This document shows positions 17,709 through 30,244 of a stretch of 64,000 nucleotides of DNA, piece by piece (within the stretch, counting starts at the first letter, position 1; the number at the start of each line of letters is the position of its first letter). The DNA is from Candidatus Competibacteraceae bacterium. GTDB lineage: Bacteria; Pseudomonadota; Gammaproteobacteria; Competibacterales; Competibacteraceae. A program made the position numbers and the translations under genes. The DNA lies in the NCBI GenBank assembly GCA_003989085.1, contig RXIV01000001.1, positions 62,001 to 126,000 on the forward strand, in the 5' to 3' direction. The notes beneath the pieces were generated by a model. It saw nothing but the letters and a program-made list of their open reading frames with translations. It did no database searches and was not told the DNA's origin.

Positions 17709-18350
17709 ATGAGCAGCGAGCGCATCGAGCAACCCATTATTGAAGGCAGCGAACGGTTGGGTATCCGGCTACCAGTCGAAGCTAGCCGCCGCTTGGCGCG
17801 CTACCTTACTCTACTGGAACGCTGGAATCGCGCCTATAACCTTACCGCCGTGCGCGATCTGGATGCGATGGTGATCCGGCATCTGCTGGACAGTCTGTCG
17901 ATTCTGCCGTGGTTGCAAGGAACACGAGTGCTGGATGTGGGCAGCGGGGCGGGATTACCGGGGATTCCGCTGGCTATTGCCCAGCCAGACCGCGAATTTT
18001 GCCTGTTAGATAGCAACGGTAAGCGCACCCGTTTTCTGATGCAGGTCGTTGCTGAATTGCAACTGATCAATGTCAGCGTTGTTCGTAGCCGGGTTGAGGA
18101 TTATCCATCGGTCACACTCTTTGACTGTGTAGTGTCGCGGGCCTTTGCGACCTTGGCAGACATGGTGGCTGGTGCTGGTCGGCTATGCGCGCCTAATGGC
18201 CGATTGCTGGCGATGAAGGGGGTTTTTCCTGACGATGAATTGGCCCACCTGCCACCCGGCTATACCGTGGTCGGCGTCTACCCACTGCATGTCCCGCACC
18301 TGGAGGCCGAACGCCATCTGGTGCATCTGGCCCCCGCGCCCGTTTCCTGA
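17709..18350 (+). CDS. rsmG: 16S rRNA (guanine527-N7)-methyltransferase
   Basis: RsmG (GidB) methylates G527 of 16S rRNA with SAM. It has RYLTLLERWNRAYNLTAVRD near the N-terminus, the SAM-binding LDVGSGAGLPGIPLA, and the conserved VSRAFATLADM. Length 213. It heads the rsmG-parA-parB group, but mnmG, its frequent upstream neighbour, is not present. Confidence 0.96.
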   Translation: MSSERIEQPIIEGSERLGIRLPVEASRRLARYLTLLERWNRAYNLTAVRDLDAMVIRHLLDSLSILPWLQGTRVLDVGSGAGLPGIPLAIAQPDREFCLLDSNGKRTRFLMQVVAELQLINVSVVRSRVEDYPSVTLFDCVVSRAFATLADMVAGAGRLCAPNGRLLAMKGVFPDDELAHLPPGYTVVGVYPLHVPHLEAERHLVHLAPAPVS

Positions 18351-18377
18351 CACCGAGATCTGAGTTCACCCAAGTTC

Positions 18378-19178
18378 ATGGCCGCCATTATCGCAATCAC
18401 CAACCAGAAGGGCGGGGTCGGCAAAACCACCACTGCCGTCAACCTGGCCGCCTGCCTGGCGGCGCTGCGGCAGAATGTGCTGCTGATTGATCTCGATCCC
18501 CAAGGCAACGCCACGATGGGCTGTGGGGTGGACAAGCACACCGTTCCCGCCACCAGTTACGACGTGCTGCTCGGCGAGGCGACCCTGACCGAAGCCCTGC
18601 AGTGGGTGGAAAAAGCCCAGATGCAGTTATTGCCGGCCAACGGCGACCTGACTGCCGCCGAGGTCAATCTGCTGGAAAAGGACAATGCGCCTGACCGACT
18701 CCGTGTGGCGCTGGCCCCGGTCGTCTGGAATTTCGACGTGATCCTGATTGATTGCCCGCCGGCGCTGAATATGCTGACGGTCAACGCTCTGACCGCAGCC
18801 CACTCGGTCATCATTCCAGTGCAGTGTGAGTATTACGCGCTGGAAGGACTGTCGGCGCTGCTCGACACCATTGAAAAGGTGCGTAAATCGACTAATCCTG
18901 GCCTGCGGATCGAGGGTCTGGTGCGCACTATGTTCGATGCGCGTAACCGGTTAGCTAACGACGTATCCAGCCAGATTTTGGAACATTTCGGTGAAGCGGT
19001 CTTTGAGACGCTGATTCCCCGTAATGTGCGGTTGGCCGAAGCGCCCAGTTATGGTTTACCCATTATCTGTTACGACGACAGTTCCCGAGGAGCGCAGAGC
19101 TATCGGGAACTGGCCAAGGAAGTACGGAAACGGTTGCGGCGGCCGGCGGCGAAGATCGATGGTGAGACCAACGCATGA
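18378..19178 (+). CDS. parA: chromosome partitioning ATPase ParA (Soj)
   Basis: ParA is the Walker-type ATPase that moves ParB-parS complexes during chromosome segregation. It has the deviant Walker A KGGVGKTTT, LLIDLDPQGNAT, and Walker B VILIDCPPAL. Length 266, typical of chromosomal (short) ParA without an N-terminal HTH. Its last 4 bases overlap the parB start. No clear parS 16-mer was found nearby. Confidence 0.96.
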   Translation: MAAIIAITNQKGGVGKTTTAVNLAACLAALRQNVLLIDLDPQGNATMGCGVDKHTVPATSYDVLLGEATLTEALQWVEKAQMQLLPANGDLTAAEVNLLEKDNAPDRLRVALAPVVWNFDVILIDCPPALNMLTVNALTAAHSVIIPVQCEYYALEGLSALLDTIEKVRKSTNPGLRIEGLVRTMFDARNRLANDVSSQILEHFGEAVFETLIPRNVRLAEAPSYGLPIICYDDSSRGAQSYRELAKEVRKRLRRPAAKIDGETNA

Positions 19179-20044
19179 TCCGGAAAAAAGGTGGTTTAGG
19201 CCGAGGTCTGGATGCATTGCTCGGCGCGGCGGCGCGGAGTGAAACGGTCCCAGAATCCGGCCCGACCGAAATCCTGCGGCAGCTATCAGTTGAGTCGATT
19301 GAGCGAGGTCGGTATCAGCCACGCCAGGATTTGCGCGAGGACAGCTTGCAGGAACTGGCTGAATCAATCCGTGCGCAGGGTGTGGTGCAGCCGGTGCTGG
19401 TGCGGCCGTTGGGCGGAGATCGCTACGAACTAATCGCCGGCGAGCGCCGCTGGCGGGCTGCGCAATTGGCTGGCTTGCGTGAGGTGCCTGCGGTGATTCG
19501 CGACCTGCCGGATCGGGCGGCGATTGCGGTGGCGCTGATCGAAAACATCCAACGTGAGAATTTGAACCCATTAGAGGAAGCCGCCGCCCTGCATCGGCTG
19601 ATCACCGAGTTTGAACTCACCCACCAGCAGGCTGCGGAAGCGGTGGGCCGGTCACGGGCGACGATCAGCAACCTGCTGCGGCTGCTGGACTTAAGCGAAG
19701 ACGTGCAACGTCTGGTGCGAGAGCGCAAGCTGGATATGGGCCACGCCCGCGCCCTGCTGCCGTTGCCACCTGTCCTGCAACGGGAAGCCGCTCTTCAGGT
19801 GCAGTTACGGGGGCTGTCGGCGCGGGAGACTGAACAGCTGGTTCGCCGTCTTCAGCAGGATGATCCTGCCGAATCGTCGCCGGTCAAACTGCCGGATCCT
19901 GATATCCATCGGTTTGAAAACGACCTGGCGGAACGATTAGGAGCTCGGGTGCGGGTGCGGCATGGTGCCTCCGGCAAGGGCAGCGTAGTGATCCATTACA
20001 ACAGTTTGGATGAGCTAGATGGTATCCTGTCCCGGGTGAAATGA
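19175..20044 (+). CDS. parB: chromosome partitioning protein ParB (Spo0J)
   Basis: ParB is the CTP-dependent clamp that loads at parS and spreads. The N-terminal KGGLGRGLDALLG is the ParA-activating peptide. The ParB/Srx fold follows with GVVQPVLVRPLGGDRYELIAGERRWRAA (key GERRWRA, and ENIQRENLNPLEEA box), then the HTH QQAAEAVGRSRATISNLLRL and a C-terminal dimerisation domain. Length 289. Confidence 0.97.
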   Translation: MIRKKGGLGRGLDALLGAAARSETVPESGPTEILRQLSVESIERGRYQPRQDLREDSLQELAESIRAQGVVQPVLVRPLGGDRYELIAGERRWRAAQLAGLREVPAVIRDLPDRAAIAVALIENIQRENLNPLEEAAALHRLITEFELTHQQAAEAVGRSRATISNLLRLLDLSEDVQRLVRERKLDMGHARALLPLPPVLQREAALQVQLRGLSARETEQLVRRLQQDDPAESSPVKLPDPDIHRFENDLAERLGARVRVRHGASGKGSVVIHYNSLDELDGILSRVK

Positions 20045-20058
20045 ACCGGTGATTTTCA

Positions 20059-20088
20059 TTGACCGTGATACGCAGGATTCCCTATAAT
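20059..20088 (+). promoter_or_regulatory. sigma70 promoter of the ATP synthase operon
   Basis: TTGACC (20059-20064) and a perfect TATAAT (20083-20088) are 18 bases apart, just after parB. The transcript would carry a leader of about 160 bases before atpI. Confidence 0.65.
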
Positions 20089-20252
20089 TCCATGACAGTC
20101 TACACGGTTGAACACCCCCCGGGTTCTGAGGAACACCAAGTGCGGATCCCGGCCCCGTGTGGAAAAAATCACTATAAAACCAAAGACTAATAACTACATA
20201 TCCCATGCCCAGCATGCCATTGGCGTCCAGATCATCACCCCCCGTGTGGGTT

Positions 20253-21442
<1,190 letters not shown>

Positions 21443-21457
21443 GTTGCTGACCATTAA

Positions 21458-21814
<357 letters not shown>

Positions 21815-21857
21815 GAAGTTTCGTGTGCCACCACCGCGTATCTAAGGAGGTAACCGC

Positions 21858-22328
21858 GTGAACTTCAATGCCACCCTTATCGGGCAGATGATCACGTTCG
21901 GCCTTCTGGTGCTGTTTACCATGAAGTATGTATGGCCGCCGATCATCCAGGCCATGCAGGACCGCCAGAAGCGAATCGCCGACGGCTTGGCGTCTGCAGA
22001 GCGCGGAATGCGTGAGCAGGAACTGGCCAAGGTCAAAGCTGCTCAATTGCTGAAAGAAGCCAAGCAGCAGGCTGCCGAGATTGTCGCCCAAGCCCATAAA
22101 CGCGCTAATGAGGTCATTGAGCAATCGAAACTGGATGCTCGTACTGAAGGCGACCGCCAGTTAGCCGCCGCCAAGGCGGAAATTGAGCAGGAGGCCAACC
22201 GTGCCCGCGAGCAACTCCGTCATCAGGTTGTCAGTCTGGCCATCGCCGGTGCCGGCAAGATTCTCCGGCGCGAGGTGGACGAAGCGGCCAACGCGGCGCT
22301 GCTGGATGACCTGGTCGCGCAACTTTAA
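21858..22328 (+). CDS. atpF: ATP synthase Fo subunit b
   Basis: The peripheral stalk subunit: one N-terminal membrane helix (LIGQMITFGLLVLFTMKYVW) and a long charged coiled coil. It begins at GTG 21858, with a strong AAGGAGG 9 bases upstream. Length 156, standard. Confidence 0.96.
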   Translation: MNFNATLIGQMITFGLLVLFTMKYVWPPIIQAMQDRQKRIADGLASAERGMREQELAKVKAAQLLKEAKQQAAEIVAQAHKRANEVIEQSKLDARTEGDRQLAAAKAEIEQEANRAREQLRHQVVSLAIAGAGKILRREVDEAANAALLDDLVAQL

Positions 22329-22345
22329 CCACTCGGACCACGCCC

Positions 22346-22921
22346 ATGGCTGAAACCACACCCGTTGTCCGACCCGCCGCCGCCGCCCGGCCTTATGCCC
22401 GCGCTGCGTTTGAGGACGCCCAGGACGCCCAGGCTCTACCGCTCTGGTCGGAGCTGCTGCAAGCCGCCGCCGCTGTTGCCGCCGATCCGGCCATGCGCCA
22501 TTTGTTGGGGCCTTGGAATCCCCAGTTGCGTGGCGAGCAGAAAGCTGAGCTGGTCGCTGGACTGTGTCGTGATGTGCGCGGCGGCCTGGAAACGCCGACA
22601 GTGTTCGTCGCTTTTCTCAGGATGCTGGCTGAGTTTCACCGGCTACACCAGCTTCCGGGCATCGCTGTCCTGTTTGAGCGGTTGCGAGCGGAGGCGGAAA
22701 GCGTTCTCCATGCCGAGCTGATCACCGCCACTGAAGTCACTGCGGTGCAAAGCGACAGCATTTCCAAGGCACTCACCGCTAGGTTCAAACGCAGCGTCGA
22801 ACTGAACTGCAAGACGGATGCATCGCTCATTGCGGGTGCGGTGATCCGGATCGGAGATCGGGTAATTGACGGTTCGGCCCGCGGTCGGCTGGACAAACTC
22901 GCCATGGCCTTGAGCCAGTAA
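22346..22921 (+). CDS. atpH: ATP synthase F1 subunit delta
   Basis: Delta links the F1 head to subunit b. The N-terminus has [13 protein letters not shown]-type start and the C-terminus has [26 protein letters not shown], the family signature. Length 191 is a little above E. coli (177), owing to the Ala/Pro-rich start. Confidence 0.95.
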   Translation: MAETTPVVRPAAAARPYARAAFEDAQDAQALPLWSELLQAAAAVAADPAMRHLLGPWNPQLRGEQKAELVAGLCRDVRGGLETPTVFVAFLRMLAEFHRLHQLPGIAVLFERLRAEAESVLHAELITATEVTAVQSDSISKALTARFKRSVELNCKTDASLIAGAVIRIGDRVIDGSARGRLDKLAMALSQ

Positions 22922-22935
22922 GGGGAATACCGTTC

Positions 22936-24492
22936 ATGCAACTCAAACCATCCGAAATCAGCGATCTGATTCGGCAGCGCCTGCAAGGTTATGAGGCGAC
23001 CGCTGAGGCCCGCACCGAGGGCACCATTGTTAGTCTGGCCGATGGCATCGCACGGATTTACGGCCTTGATAATGCGATGCAGGGCGAAATGATCGAGTTT
23101 CCGGCGCCTCGGGAAGGCGACCCGGTGACTTATGGCCTAGCCATGAATCTGGAGCGCGACTCGGTCGGCGCGGTGATCCTGGGCCAGTATGAGCACTTGG
23201 CCGAAGGCGACAAGGCGCTTTGCACCAGTCGCATTTTGGAAGTACCGGTTGGACCAGCTCTGCTGGGGCGGGTGGTTAACGCCTTGGGTCAGCCGATTGA
23301 CGGCAAGGGGCCGATCAATACCACTCTAAGTTCGCCGATTGAAAAGATCGCGCCGGGCGTCATCGAACGGCAATCGGTCAGCCAGCCTGTGCAAACCGGG
23401 CTCAAGGCGATTGACTCGATGGTGCCGATTGGGCGCGGTCAGCGGGAATTGATCATCGGCGACCGCCAAACGGGCAAGACTGCGGTGGCGATTGACACCA
23501 TCGTCAATCAGAAAGGCACCGGCATCAAGTGCATCTATGTTGCGATTGGGCAAAAAAATTCGTCTATCGCCAACGTGGTCCGCAAGCTGGAAGAGCATGG
23601 CGCGATGGATCACACCATCATCGTCGCTGCCAGCGCCTCCGAGTCGGCGGCGATGCTGTACACCTCCGCTTATTCCGGTTGCGCGATGGGTGAATACTTC
23701 CGGGATCGTGGCGAAGACGCCCTGATTGTCTATGACGATCTATCCAAGCAGGCCGTTGCCTACCGGCAAGTGTCGCTGCTGCTCCGCCGTCCACCCGGTC
23801 GCGAAGCGTTCCCCGGTGATGTGTTTTATCTGCATTCGCGGTTGCTGGAGAGGGCCTCCCGGATCAGCGCTGATGAGGTCGAGCGTCTGACCAATGGCGA
23901 GGTAAAAGGCCAGACTGGTTCGTTGACCGCTCTACCGATCATTGAAACCCAAGCCGGTGACGTGTCTGCCTTCGTGCCGACTAACGTGATTTCGATCACC
24001 GACGGCCAGATTTATCTGGAAACTGACCTGTTCAATGCCGGCATCCGGCCTGCCATCAATCCTGGCCTTTCGGTGTCCCGGGTTGGCGGCGCCGCTCAGA
24101 CCAAGATCATCAAGAAACTCGGCGGTGGTATTCGGCTCGCGCTGGCGATGTACCGGGAACTGGCAGCGTTTGCCCAGTTTGCTTCTGATCTCGACGAGGC
24201 TACCCGCAAGCAGCTTGAACGCGGCCAGCGGGTCACCGAGTTAATGAAGCAAAAGCAGTATTCGCCGATGTCGGTGGCAGACATGGCGATCTCGTTGTTT
24301 GCGGCGGATCGCGGTTACCTAGATGACGTGCCGCTTAACAAGATTGGCGACTTTGAGGCCGGACTGCTGGCGTTTGCGCGGGCTAACCAGGCCAGCCTAG
24401 TTGACAAGATCAATGTCAAGGGCGATTACAACGACGAAATCGAAGCGGGCTTGAAAAAGGTCGTGGAAGATTTCAAGACCCACTACGTGTAA
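22936..24492 (+). CDS. atpA: ATP synthase F1 subunit alpha
   Basis: Non-catalytic nucleotide-binding subunit. P-loop [11 protein letters not shown], the DELSEED-equivalent region, and the signature [17 protein letters not shown] (alpha Arg finger in VSRVGG) are all present. Length 518, very close to E. coli. Confidence 0.98.
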   Translation: MQLKPSEISDLIRQRLQGYEATAEARTEGTIVSLADGIARIYGLDNAMQGEMIEFPAPREGDPVTYGLAMNLERDSVGAVILGQYEHLAEGDKALCTSRILEVPVGPALLGRVVNALGQPIDGKGPINTTLSSPIEKIAPGVIERQSVSQPVQTGLKAIDSMVPIGRGQRELIIGDRQTGKTAVAIDTIVNQKGTGIKCIYVAIGQKNSSIANVVRKLEEHGAMDHTIIVAASASESAAMLYTSAYSGCAMGEYFRDRGEDALIVYDDLSKQAVAYRQVSLLLRRPPGREAFPGDVFYLHSRLLERASRISADEVERLTNGEVKGQTGSLTALPIIETQAGDVSAFVPTNVISITDGQIYLETDLFNAGIRPAINPGLSVSRVGGAAQTKIIKKLGGGIRLALAMYRELAAFAQFASDLDEATRKQLERGQRVTELMKQKQYSPMSVADMAISLFAADRGYLDDVPLNKIGDFEAGLLAFARANQASLVDKINVKGDYNDEIEAGLKKVVEDFKTHYV

Positions 24493-24504
24493 GCGGGTAC
24501 CAGC

Positions 24505-25368
24505 ATGGCCGGCGCCAAAGAAATACGAACCAAAATCAAGAGTATTAAAAGTACTCAGAAAATCACCAAAGCCATGGAAATGGTGGCGGCGAGCAAAATG
24601 CGCAAGGCGCAGGAACGTATGCGAGCGGCCCGGCCTTACGCGAGCAAGATTCGCAACGTGATCTCGCATCTGGCGCATGCCCATACCGAGTATCGCAGTC
24701 CGGGGCTGATTGAGCGTGAGCTGAAGCGGGTTGGGCTGATAGTCATTTCTACTGACCGGGGTCTGTGTGGCGGGCTGAATACGAACCTGTTTAAGGCCGC
24801 CATCATTGCCATGCAGCAGTGGCGGACGCAGGGCGTCGAGGTCGATGTTTGCACGGTCGGCACTAAGGCGTTCCAGTTCTTCCGCCGGCTGAAGGGCAAT
24901 ATCGTGGCCCACGTTTCGCACTTGGGCGATGCGCCGCGCTTCGAGGATGTGCTAGGGCCAGTCAAGGTTATGGCTGATGCCTTTACGGAAGGCCGCGTCG
25001 ACGCGATCTACCTAGTCTATAACGAATTCGTCAATACGATGAGCCAGAAGCCCAAAATTGAGCAGCTGGTGCCGATTACCGCTGAGGTGCAGGACGCCGC
25101 ACCGGCGCATCGTTGGGATTACATCTACGAACCTGATCCCAAGGATCTCATCGAGTTGCTGCTGCGGCGTTATGGCGAGTCGGTGGTTTATCAGGCTCTG
25201 GTGGAAAATGTCGCCTGTGAAATGGCGTCGCGCATGGTTGCCATGAAGAGTGCGTCCGACAATGCCGGCGCCCTCATTGATGAGTTGCAATTGATCTACA
25301 ACAAGGCCCGGCAGGCGTCGATCACCCAAGAACTGGCCGAGATCGTTGGCGGCGCCGCGGCGGTATAG
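24505..25368 (+). CDS. atpG: ATP synthase F1 subunit gamma
   Basis: The central shaft. N-terminal [20 protein letters not shown] and the C-terminal [21 protein letters not shown] signature are intact; [13 protein letters not shown] is the middle conserved block. Length 287. Confidence 0.97.
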   Translation: MAGAKEIRTKIKSIKSTQKITKAMEMVAASKMRKAQERMRAARPYASKIRNVISHLAHAHTEYRSPGLIERELKRVGLIVISTDRGLCGGLNTNLFKAAIIAMQQWRTQGVEVDVCTVGTKAFQFFRRLKGNIVAHVSHLGDAPRFEDVLGPVKVMADAFTEGRVDAIYLVYNEFVNTMSQKPKIEQLVPITAEVQDAAPAHRWDYIYEPDPKDLIELLLRRYGESVVYQALVENVACEMASRMVAMKSASDNAGALIDELQLIYNKARQASITQELAEIVGGAAAV

Positions 25369-25377
25369 GCTCGCAGC

Positions 25378-25402
25378 GGGCGTCCGGTTCCGCTGGACGC
25401 CC
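25378..25402 (+). repeat. intercistronic hairpin between atpG and atpD
   Basis: GGGCGTCC pairs perfectly with GGACGCCC across a 9-nt loop, with no T-run. It sits 30 bases before the atpD start and mirrors the hairpin after atpD. Confidence 0.5.
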
Positions 25403-25407
25403 GGTGA

Positions 25408-26808
<1,401 letters not shown>

Positions 26809-26815
26809 TGGGGCG

Positions 26816-26837
26816 GCGGTCCCGGTTTCGGGACCGC
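26816..26837 (+). repeat. intercistronic hairpin between atpD and atpC
   Basis: GCGGTCCC pairs perfectly with GGGACCGC across a 6-nt loop, with no T-run, just after the atpD stop. Confidence 0.5.
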
Positions 26838-26868
26838 GTTCCGTTCGCAACCGACCAGGAGACGCACG

Positions 26869-27294
26869 ATGGGCATGACACTGCATGTCGATATCGTCAG
26901 CGCAGAGAAGGAGTTGTTTTCCGGCGCGGCGGAGATGGTGACCGCACCGGGCGAGTTGGGCGAACTCGGCATTTTACCCCGCCATAGCCAGCTGTTGACT
27001 CGTCTTAAACCCGGTCAAGTGCGGGTTCGCCTGCAGGGAGGCGAGGAACAGTTATTCTATGTGTCGGGCGGATTGCTGGAAGTGCAGCCGAGTCTGGTGA
27101 CGATTCTGTCCGACACCGCAGAACGGGCCAAGGATTTGGATGAAGCGGCCGCGCAATCGGCCAAGCAACGCGCCGAGCAGGTAATTGCTGATCATCGCAG
27201 CGAGTTTGAATTTGCCCGGGCCAAGGCCGAACTGGCTGAGGCCGTCGCGCAGTTACAGACTATCGAGAGACTCCGCAAACTGCGCAAAGGCTGA
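26869..27294 (+). CDS. atpC: ATP synthase F1 subunit epsilon
   Basis: Epsilon connects gamma to the c-ring and inhibits ATP hydrolysis. The beta-barrel has [31 protein letters not shown] and [12 protein letters not shown]; a C-terminal two-helix part follows. Length 141. It ends the operon; a strong terminator lies 34 bases after the stop. Confidence 0.96.
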   Translation: MGMTLHVDIVSAEKELFSGAAEMVTAPGELGELGILPRHSQLLTRLKPGQVRVRLQGGEEQLFYVSGGLLEVQPSLVTILSDTAERAKDLDEAAAQSAKQRAEQVIADHRSEFEFARAKAELAEAVAQLQTIERLRKLRKG

Positions 27295-27328
27295 AGAGCT
27301 AACAATAATAACCATCTCGACCCCTCTG

Positions 27329-27354
27329 GGCCGTGACGCCGTCACGGCCTTTTT
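27329..27354 (+). terminator. rho-independent terminator of the atp operon
   Basis: GGCCGTGAC (27329-27337) pairs with GTCACGGCC (27341-27349) over 9 bp with a 3-nt loop, followed by T5. It separates the atp operon from the convergent tonB gene. Confidence 0.85.
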
Positions 27355-27381
27355 GTTTGTGACAAGGACAAGGCATCGCCT

Positions 27382-28374
27382 TCAGTGCGATTGAATTCGC
27401 CCACCGGCGTCGAAGCGCCAAGGACGGGCGATACGCAGTACATCGTAGCGTTGCCGTAACTGAGGCGGAAAAGGCGCATAGGGAGCACCTAGCCTGACAA
27501 TTTGCTGTGCAGCCTGATCCAGTTCGGCGTGGCCCGACGAGCGGACGACCAGCACCTCCTGCAATGAACCATCAGCACGAATCGCTACATCCAGTGTTGG
27601 GCCGGCATTTAAGTCCAATTTACGGGCAATAGGCGGGAAATTCATTGCTCCGATTTGTTCGACCTTGCGCACCCAGGCTGCGATATAAAATCCTTCTGGC
27701 GATTGGGTGTCGGTGGGACTCACCCGTTTACTACGAATCTCAAGCGCTTCCCGATGCTGGTGTTCAGCTTCGATGCCTGCAATCTGACTAAGCAGCGCCG
27801 CACTGTCCAGACGACTGGGCAAATTGTTGGTGGGACGGGCTCTGCCGCTGCCAGCCGGGCGTTGAACTGGGTGGTTTGATGCAGGCTCAGTGGATAGCGG
27901 GGTGGATTTCGGCAGCGATACCGGACGAGGTTTGACGCGGGGCGGCGCTGCCGGTTTTTTCGGCGGTAGGGCGACCGGTTTAACGGGCGGCGCTGCCGGT
28001 TTTTTCGGCGGTGGGGTAGCTGATTTAACAGACGGTGCTACCGGTTTGATGGAATGATGCGCTGGAGGCGCTGGAGGAGTGGGTAGCGGCGGCGGGGTTT
28101 CGGCAACCAACTTCGGCGGTAGCACGGGTTCTAGTTGCGATGGCGTCGGTTCGGGAAGAGCAACAATTTCGGCAACCGCGAGCGGTGTCTGAGGCGCTGG
28201 CCGCTCCACCGGCGGCAACAGTACGACCTCAAACCGGTGTGGCGTGGGGAACGGGAGCACGCGCCAGTTCAACGGAGCTACCAACAGAACTGTCAGGTGC
28301 AGCAGCAATGCCAGCAGCAGCGCCGCTGCCAGCCGGTTGGCAGCCGATTTGGCATCATCGGCAAAACCATCCAT
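27382..28374 (-). CDS. TonB family energy transducer
   Basis: A 330-residue TonB-like protein: a short cytoplasmic start, one membrane helix (LAAALLLALLLHLTVLLVA), a long Pro/Lys/Ala-rich spacer with the unit PPKKPAAPP occurring twice, and a C-terminal TonB domain with YIAAWVRKVEQIGAMNFPP and VRSSGHAELDQAAQQIVR. TonB couples the proton motive force to outer-membrane receptors. ExbB/ExbD are not nearby. It lies 14 bases after gshB in the same direction; the gshB-tonB order occurs in many gammaproteobacteria. Confidence 0.85.
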   Translation of the reverse strand: MDGFADDAKSAANRLAAALLLALLLHLTVLLVAPLNWRVLPFPTPHRFEVVLLPPVERPAPQTPLAVAEIVALPEPTPSQLEPVLPPKLVAETPPPLPTPPAPPAHHSIKPVAPSVKSATPPPKKPAAPPVKPVALPPKKPAAPPRVKPRPVSLPKSTPLSTEPASNHPVQRPAGSGRARPTNNLPSRLDSAALLSQIAGIEAEHQHREALEIRSKRVSPTDTQSPEGFYIAAWVRKVEQIGAMNFPPIARKLDLNAGPTLDVAIRADGSLQEVLVVRSSGHAELDQAAQQIVRLGAPYAPFPPQLRQRYDVLRIARPWRFDAGGRIQSH

Positions 28375-28388
28375 TTTGCTTGAACCGG

Positions 28389-29339
28389 TCAGCGCTGTAG
28401 TCGCTGTTCAATCGCTGTCATCAAATCGCCACCGATATCCAATCCGAACTGGGCGTCCAGCTCACGGGCGCAGGTTGGGCTGGTGACGTTGATCTCGGTC
28501 AGCCAGTCGCCAATTACATCCAGACCGACGAACAGCAGGCCCATTTCTCGCAGGCGAGGCGCAACCTGGGTGCAAATCCAGCGATCCCGCTCACTCAACG
28601 CCACCCCCTCGCCACGCCCACCCGCCGCCAGATTGGCGCGGGTTTCGCCTGCTTGGGGAATCCGCGCCAGCGCGTAGGGTACTGGTTCACCATCAATCAA
28701 CAGAATACGTTTGTCGCCGGTGACTACTTCTGGCAAGTAGCGTTGCGCCATGCTCAACCGCTGACCGTGCGCAGTCAGGGTTTCCAGGATCACATTCAGA
28801 TTCGGATCATCCTGCCGCAGCCGGAATACCGATGCTCCACCCATCCCGTCCAAAGGCTTGACCACAATATCGCCATGTTCAGCGAGGAAGCTCTTAAACC
28901 GGGTTGCCTCCCGGCTGACCAGCGTTGGCGGACAACACTGTGGAAAATGCAGGGCGAACAGTTTTTCATTGGCATCACGTAGGCTACGAGGCCGGTTCAC
29001 TACCAGCGCGCCGTCGCGCTCAGCCAACTCCAGCAAGTAAGTGGTGTAGATATATTCCATATCGAATGGCGGATCTTTACGCATCAGGATTGCATCCAGT
29101 TGCGCCAGCGGCAGATCCTGTTGACCTTGGAAAGTGAACCAGTCACTTTTATCATCTTTGACATGGAGTTGCCGACTGCGGCCAAACGCGACGCCACCAC
29201 GGACGTAGAGGTCGGACTGCTCAAAATAGTGTAATTCCCAGCCGTGGGCTTGGGCGGCCAGCAGCATGGCGAATGTGGTGTCCTTTTTGAGAGTGATCGC
29301 CGCGATGGGATCCATCACTACGCCGAGTTTAAGCGTCAT
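28389..29339 (-). CDS. gshB: glutathione synthetase
   Basis: GshB joins gamma-glutamylcysteine and glycine with ATP. It aligns along its full length with E. coli GshB: KLGVVMDPIAAITLKKDTTF, ILMRKDPPFDMEYIYTTYLLE (core MRKDPPFD), IVVKPLDGMGGASVFR, GGETRANLAAGGRGE and LTEINVTSPTCARE. ATP-grasp fold, 316 residues. It is divergent from the pilus chemosensory genes. Confidence 0.98.
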   Translation of the reverse strand: MTLKLGVVMDPIAAITLKKDTTFAMLLAAQAHGWELHYFEQSDLYVRGGVAFGRSRQLHVKDDKSDWFTFQGQQDLPLAQLDAILMRKDPPFDMEYIYTTYLLELAERDGALVVNRPRSLRDANEKLFALHFPQCCPPTLVSREATRFKSFLAEHGDIVVKPLDGMGGASVFRLRQDDPNLNVILETLTAHGQRLSMAQRYLPEVVTGDKRILLIDGEPVPYALARIPQAGETRANLAAGGRGEGVALSERDRWICTQVAPRLREMGLLFVGLDVIGDWLTEINVTSPTCARELDAQFGLDIGGDLMTAIEQRLQR

Positions 29340-29587
29340 GGTTAACCTGAGTGGTCTAGTGTGGGACGGGGCCGGTTTCCGGAAGCCGGAAGAGGTATGT
29401 TGCGCCAGTGAAAAAACTCATTGTAGTTTTCAGCATGGCATCATTACCGCTAGTATGCTAAGAATGACACAATAGAATGCAAATTTTCATTGCAATCCGA
29501 CTTACAACGTATGAGTCGCATAGCGATGATCGTAATCTGATTTGGGCACCGGTCGTCTAGCGCTGAATCTTGTTAGAGGATAACTCC

Positions 29588-30157
29588 GTGGCAGATGCAG
29601 CCATTAATCCGTTTGCGGCCTCTTCGCCGCTGCATCCCTTTGATATCCTGTTACAGCTTGACCAACGGATCCGCCATCGAACGCCAGTCGCGGCGGCCGG
29701 CGCTCAGCTGTCGGAGATCCGTGGGCGATTGGCGCTGCGCCTGGGATCATGGAACCTGCTATTCTCAATGGATGATGTCACGGAAATCATTCCAGTGCCC
29801 CGTATCACCCGAGTGCCTGGCGTTAAGCGCTGGTTGTTGGGCATCGCTAATCTGCGCGGCAAGGTCATTTCGGTTTCCGATGTGCGGGATTTCCTGACGG
29901 GCCGGACGACCCCGCGCCTGCCGGGTAGCCAAGTAGTCGTGGTGCGTGTCGGCGAGTGGGATTATGGTTTACTGGTCGATGAAATCATTGGCATGCGGCA
30001 TTTCGGTCCGCAGCACCGCTTGCCGGCGCTGGATGCGGTGGACGCCAGCTTGCGGCCCTATATCATCGAGGCGTTCCTGAATGACAATCAATACTGGCTG
30101 GCTTTCAATAGCGGCTGCTTGTTGGCAGATCCGGCTTTTCTGAATGCAGCCAACTAA
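29588..30157 (+). CDS. pilI: CheW-like adaptor of the type IV pilus chemosensory system
   Basis: A CheW-domain protein that would couple the receptor PilJ to the kinase ChpA. The domain spans about residues 45-175 (FSMDDVTEIIPVPRITRVPG, LLGIANLRGKVISVSDVRDFL, LLVDEIIGM). GTG 29588 is the preferred start: AGAGGA lies 7 bases upstream, while the longer frame starts at a TTG without support. The gene order pilI-pilJ-chpA matches P. aeruginosa; pilG and pilH, normally between gshB and pilI, are missing. No strong promoter was recognised in the 248-base gap upstream. Confidence 0.9.
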   Translation: MADAAINPFAASSPLHPFDILLQLDQRIRHRTPVAAAGAQLSEIRGRLALRLGSWNLLFSMDDVTEIIPVPRITRVPGVKRWLLGIANLRGKVISVSDVRDFLTGRTTPRLPGSQVVVVRVGEWDYGLLVDEIIGMRHFGPQHRLPALDAVDASLRPYIIEAFLNDNQYWLAFNSGCLLADPAFLNAAN

Positions 30158-30244
30158 GTCGAGACGAAGCTGATATTCCGGTTATTGCCCTGCCGGATCC
30201 CGGATGGGGCCATCAGGATCACTGATTGGACGAGAATAGAAAAC

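Noticed and set aside
18378-20044. parS site near parAB
   Set aside because: No sequence close to the 16-bp TGTTTCACGTGAAACA consensus was noticed in the window; sites are probably elsewhere.
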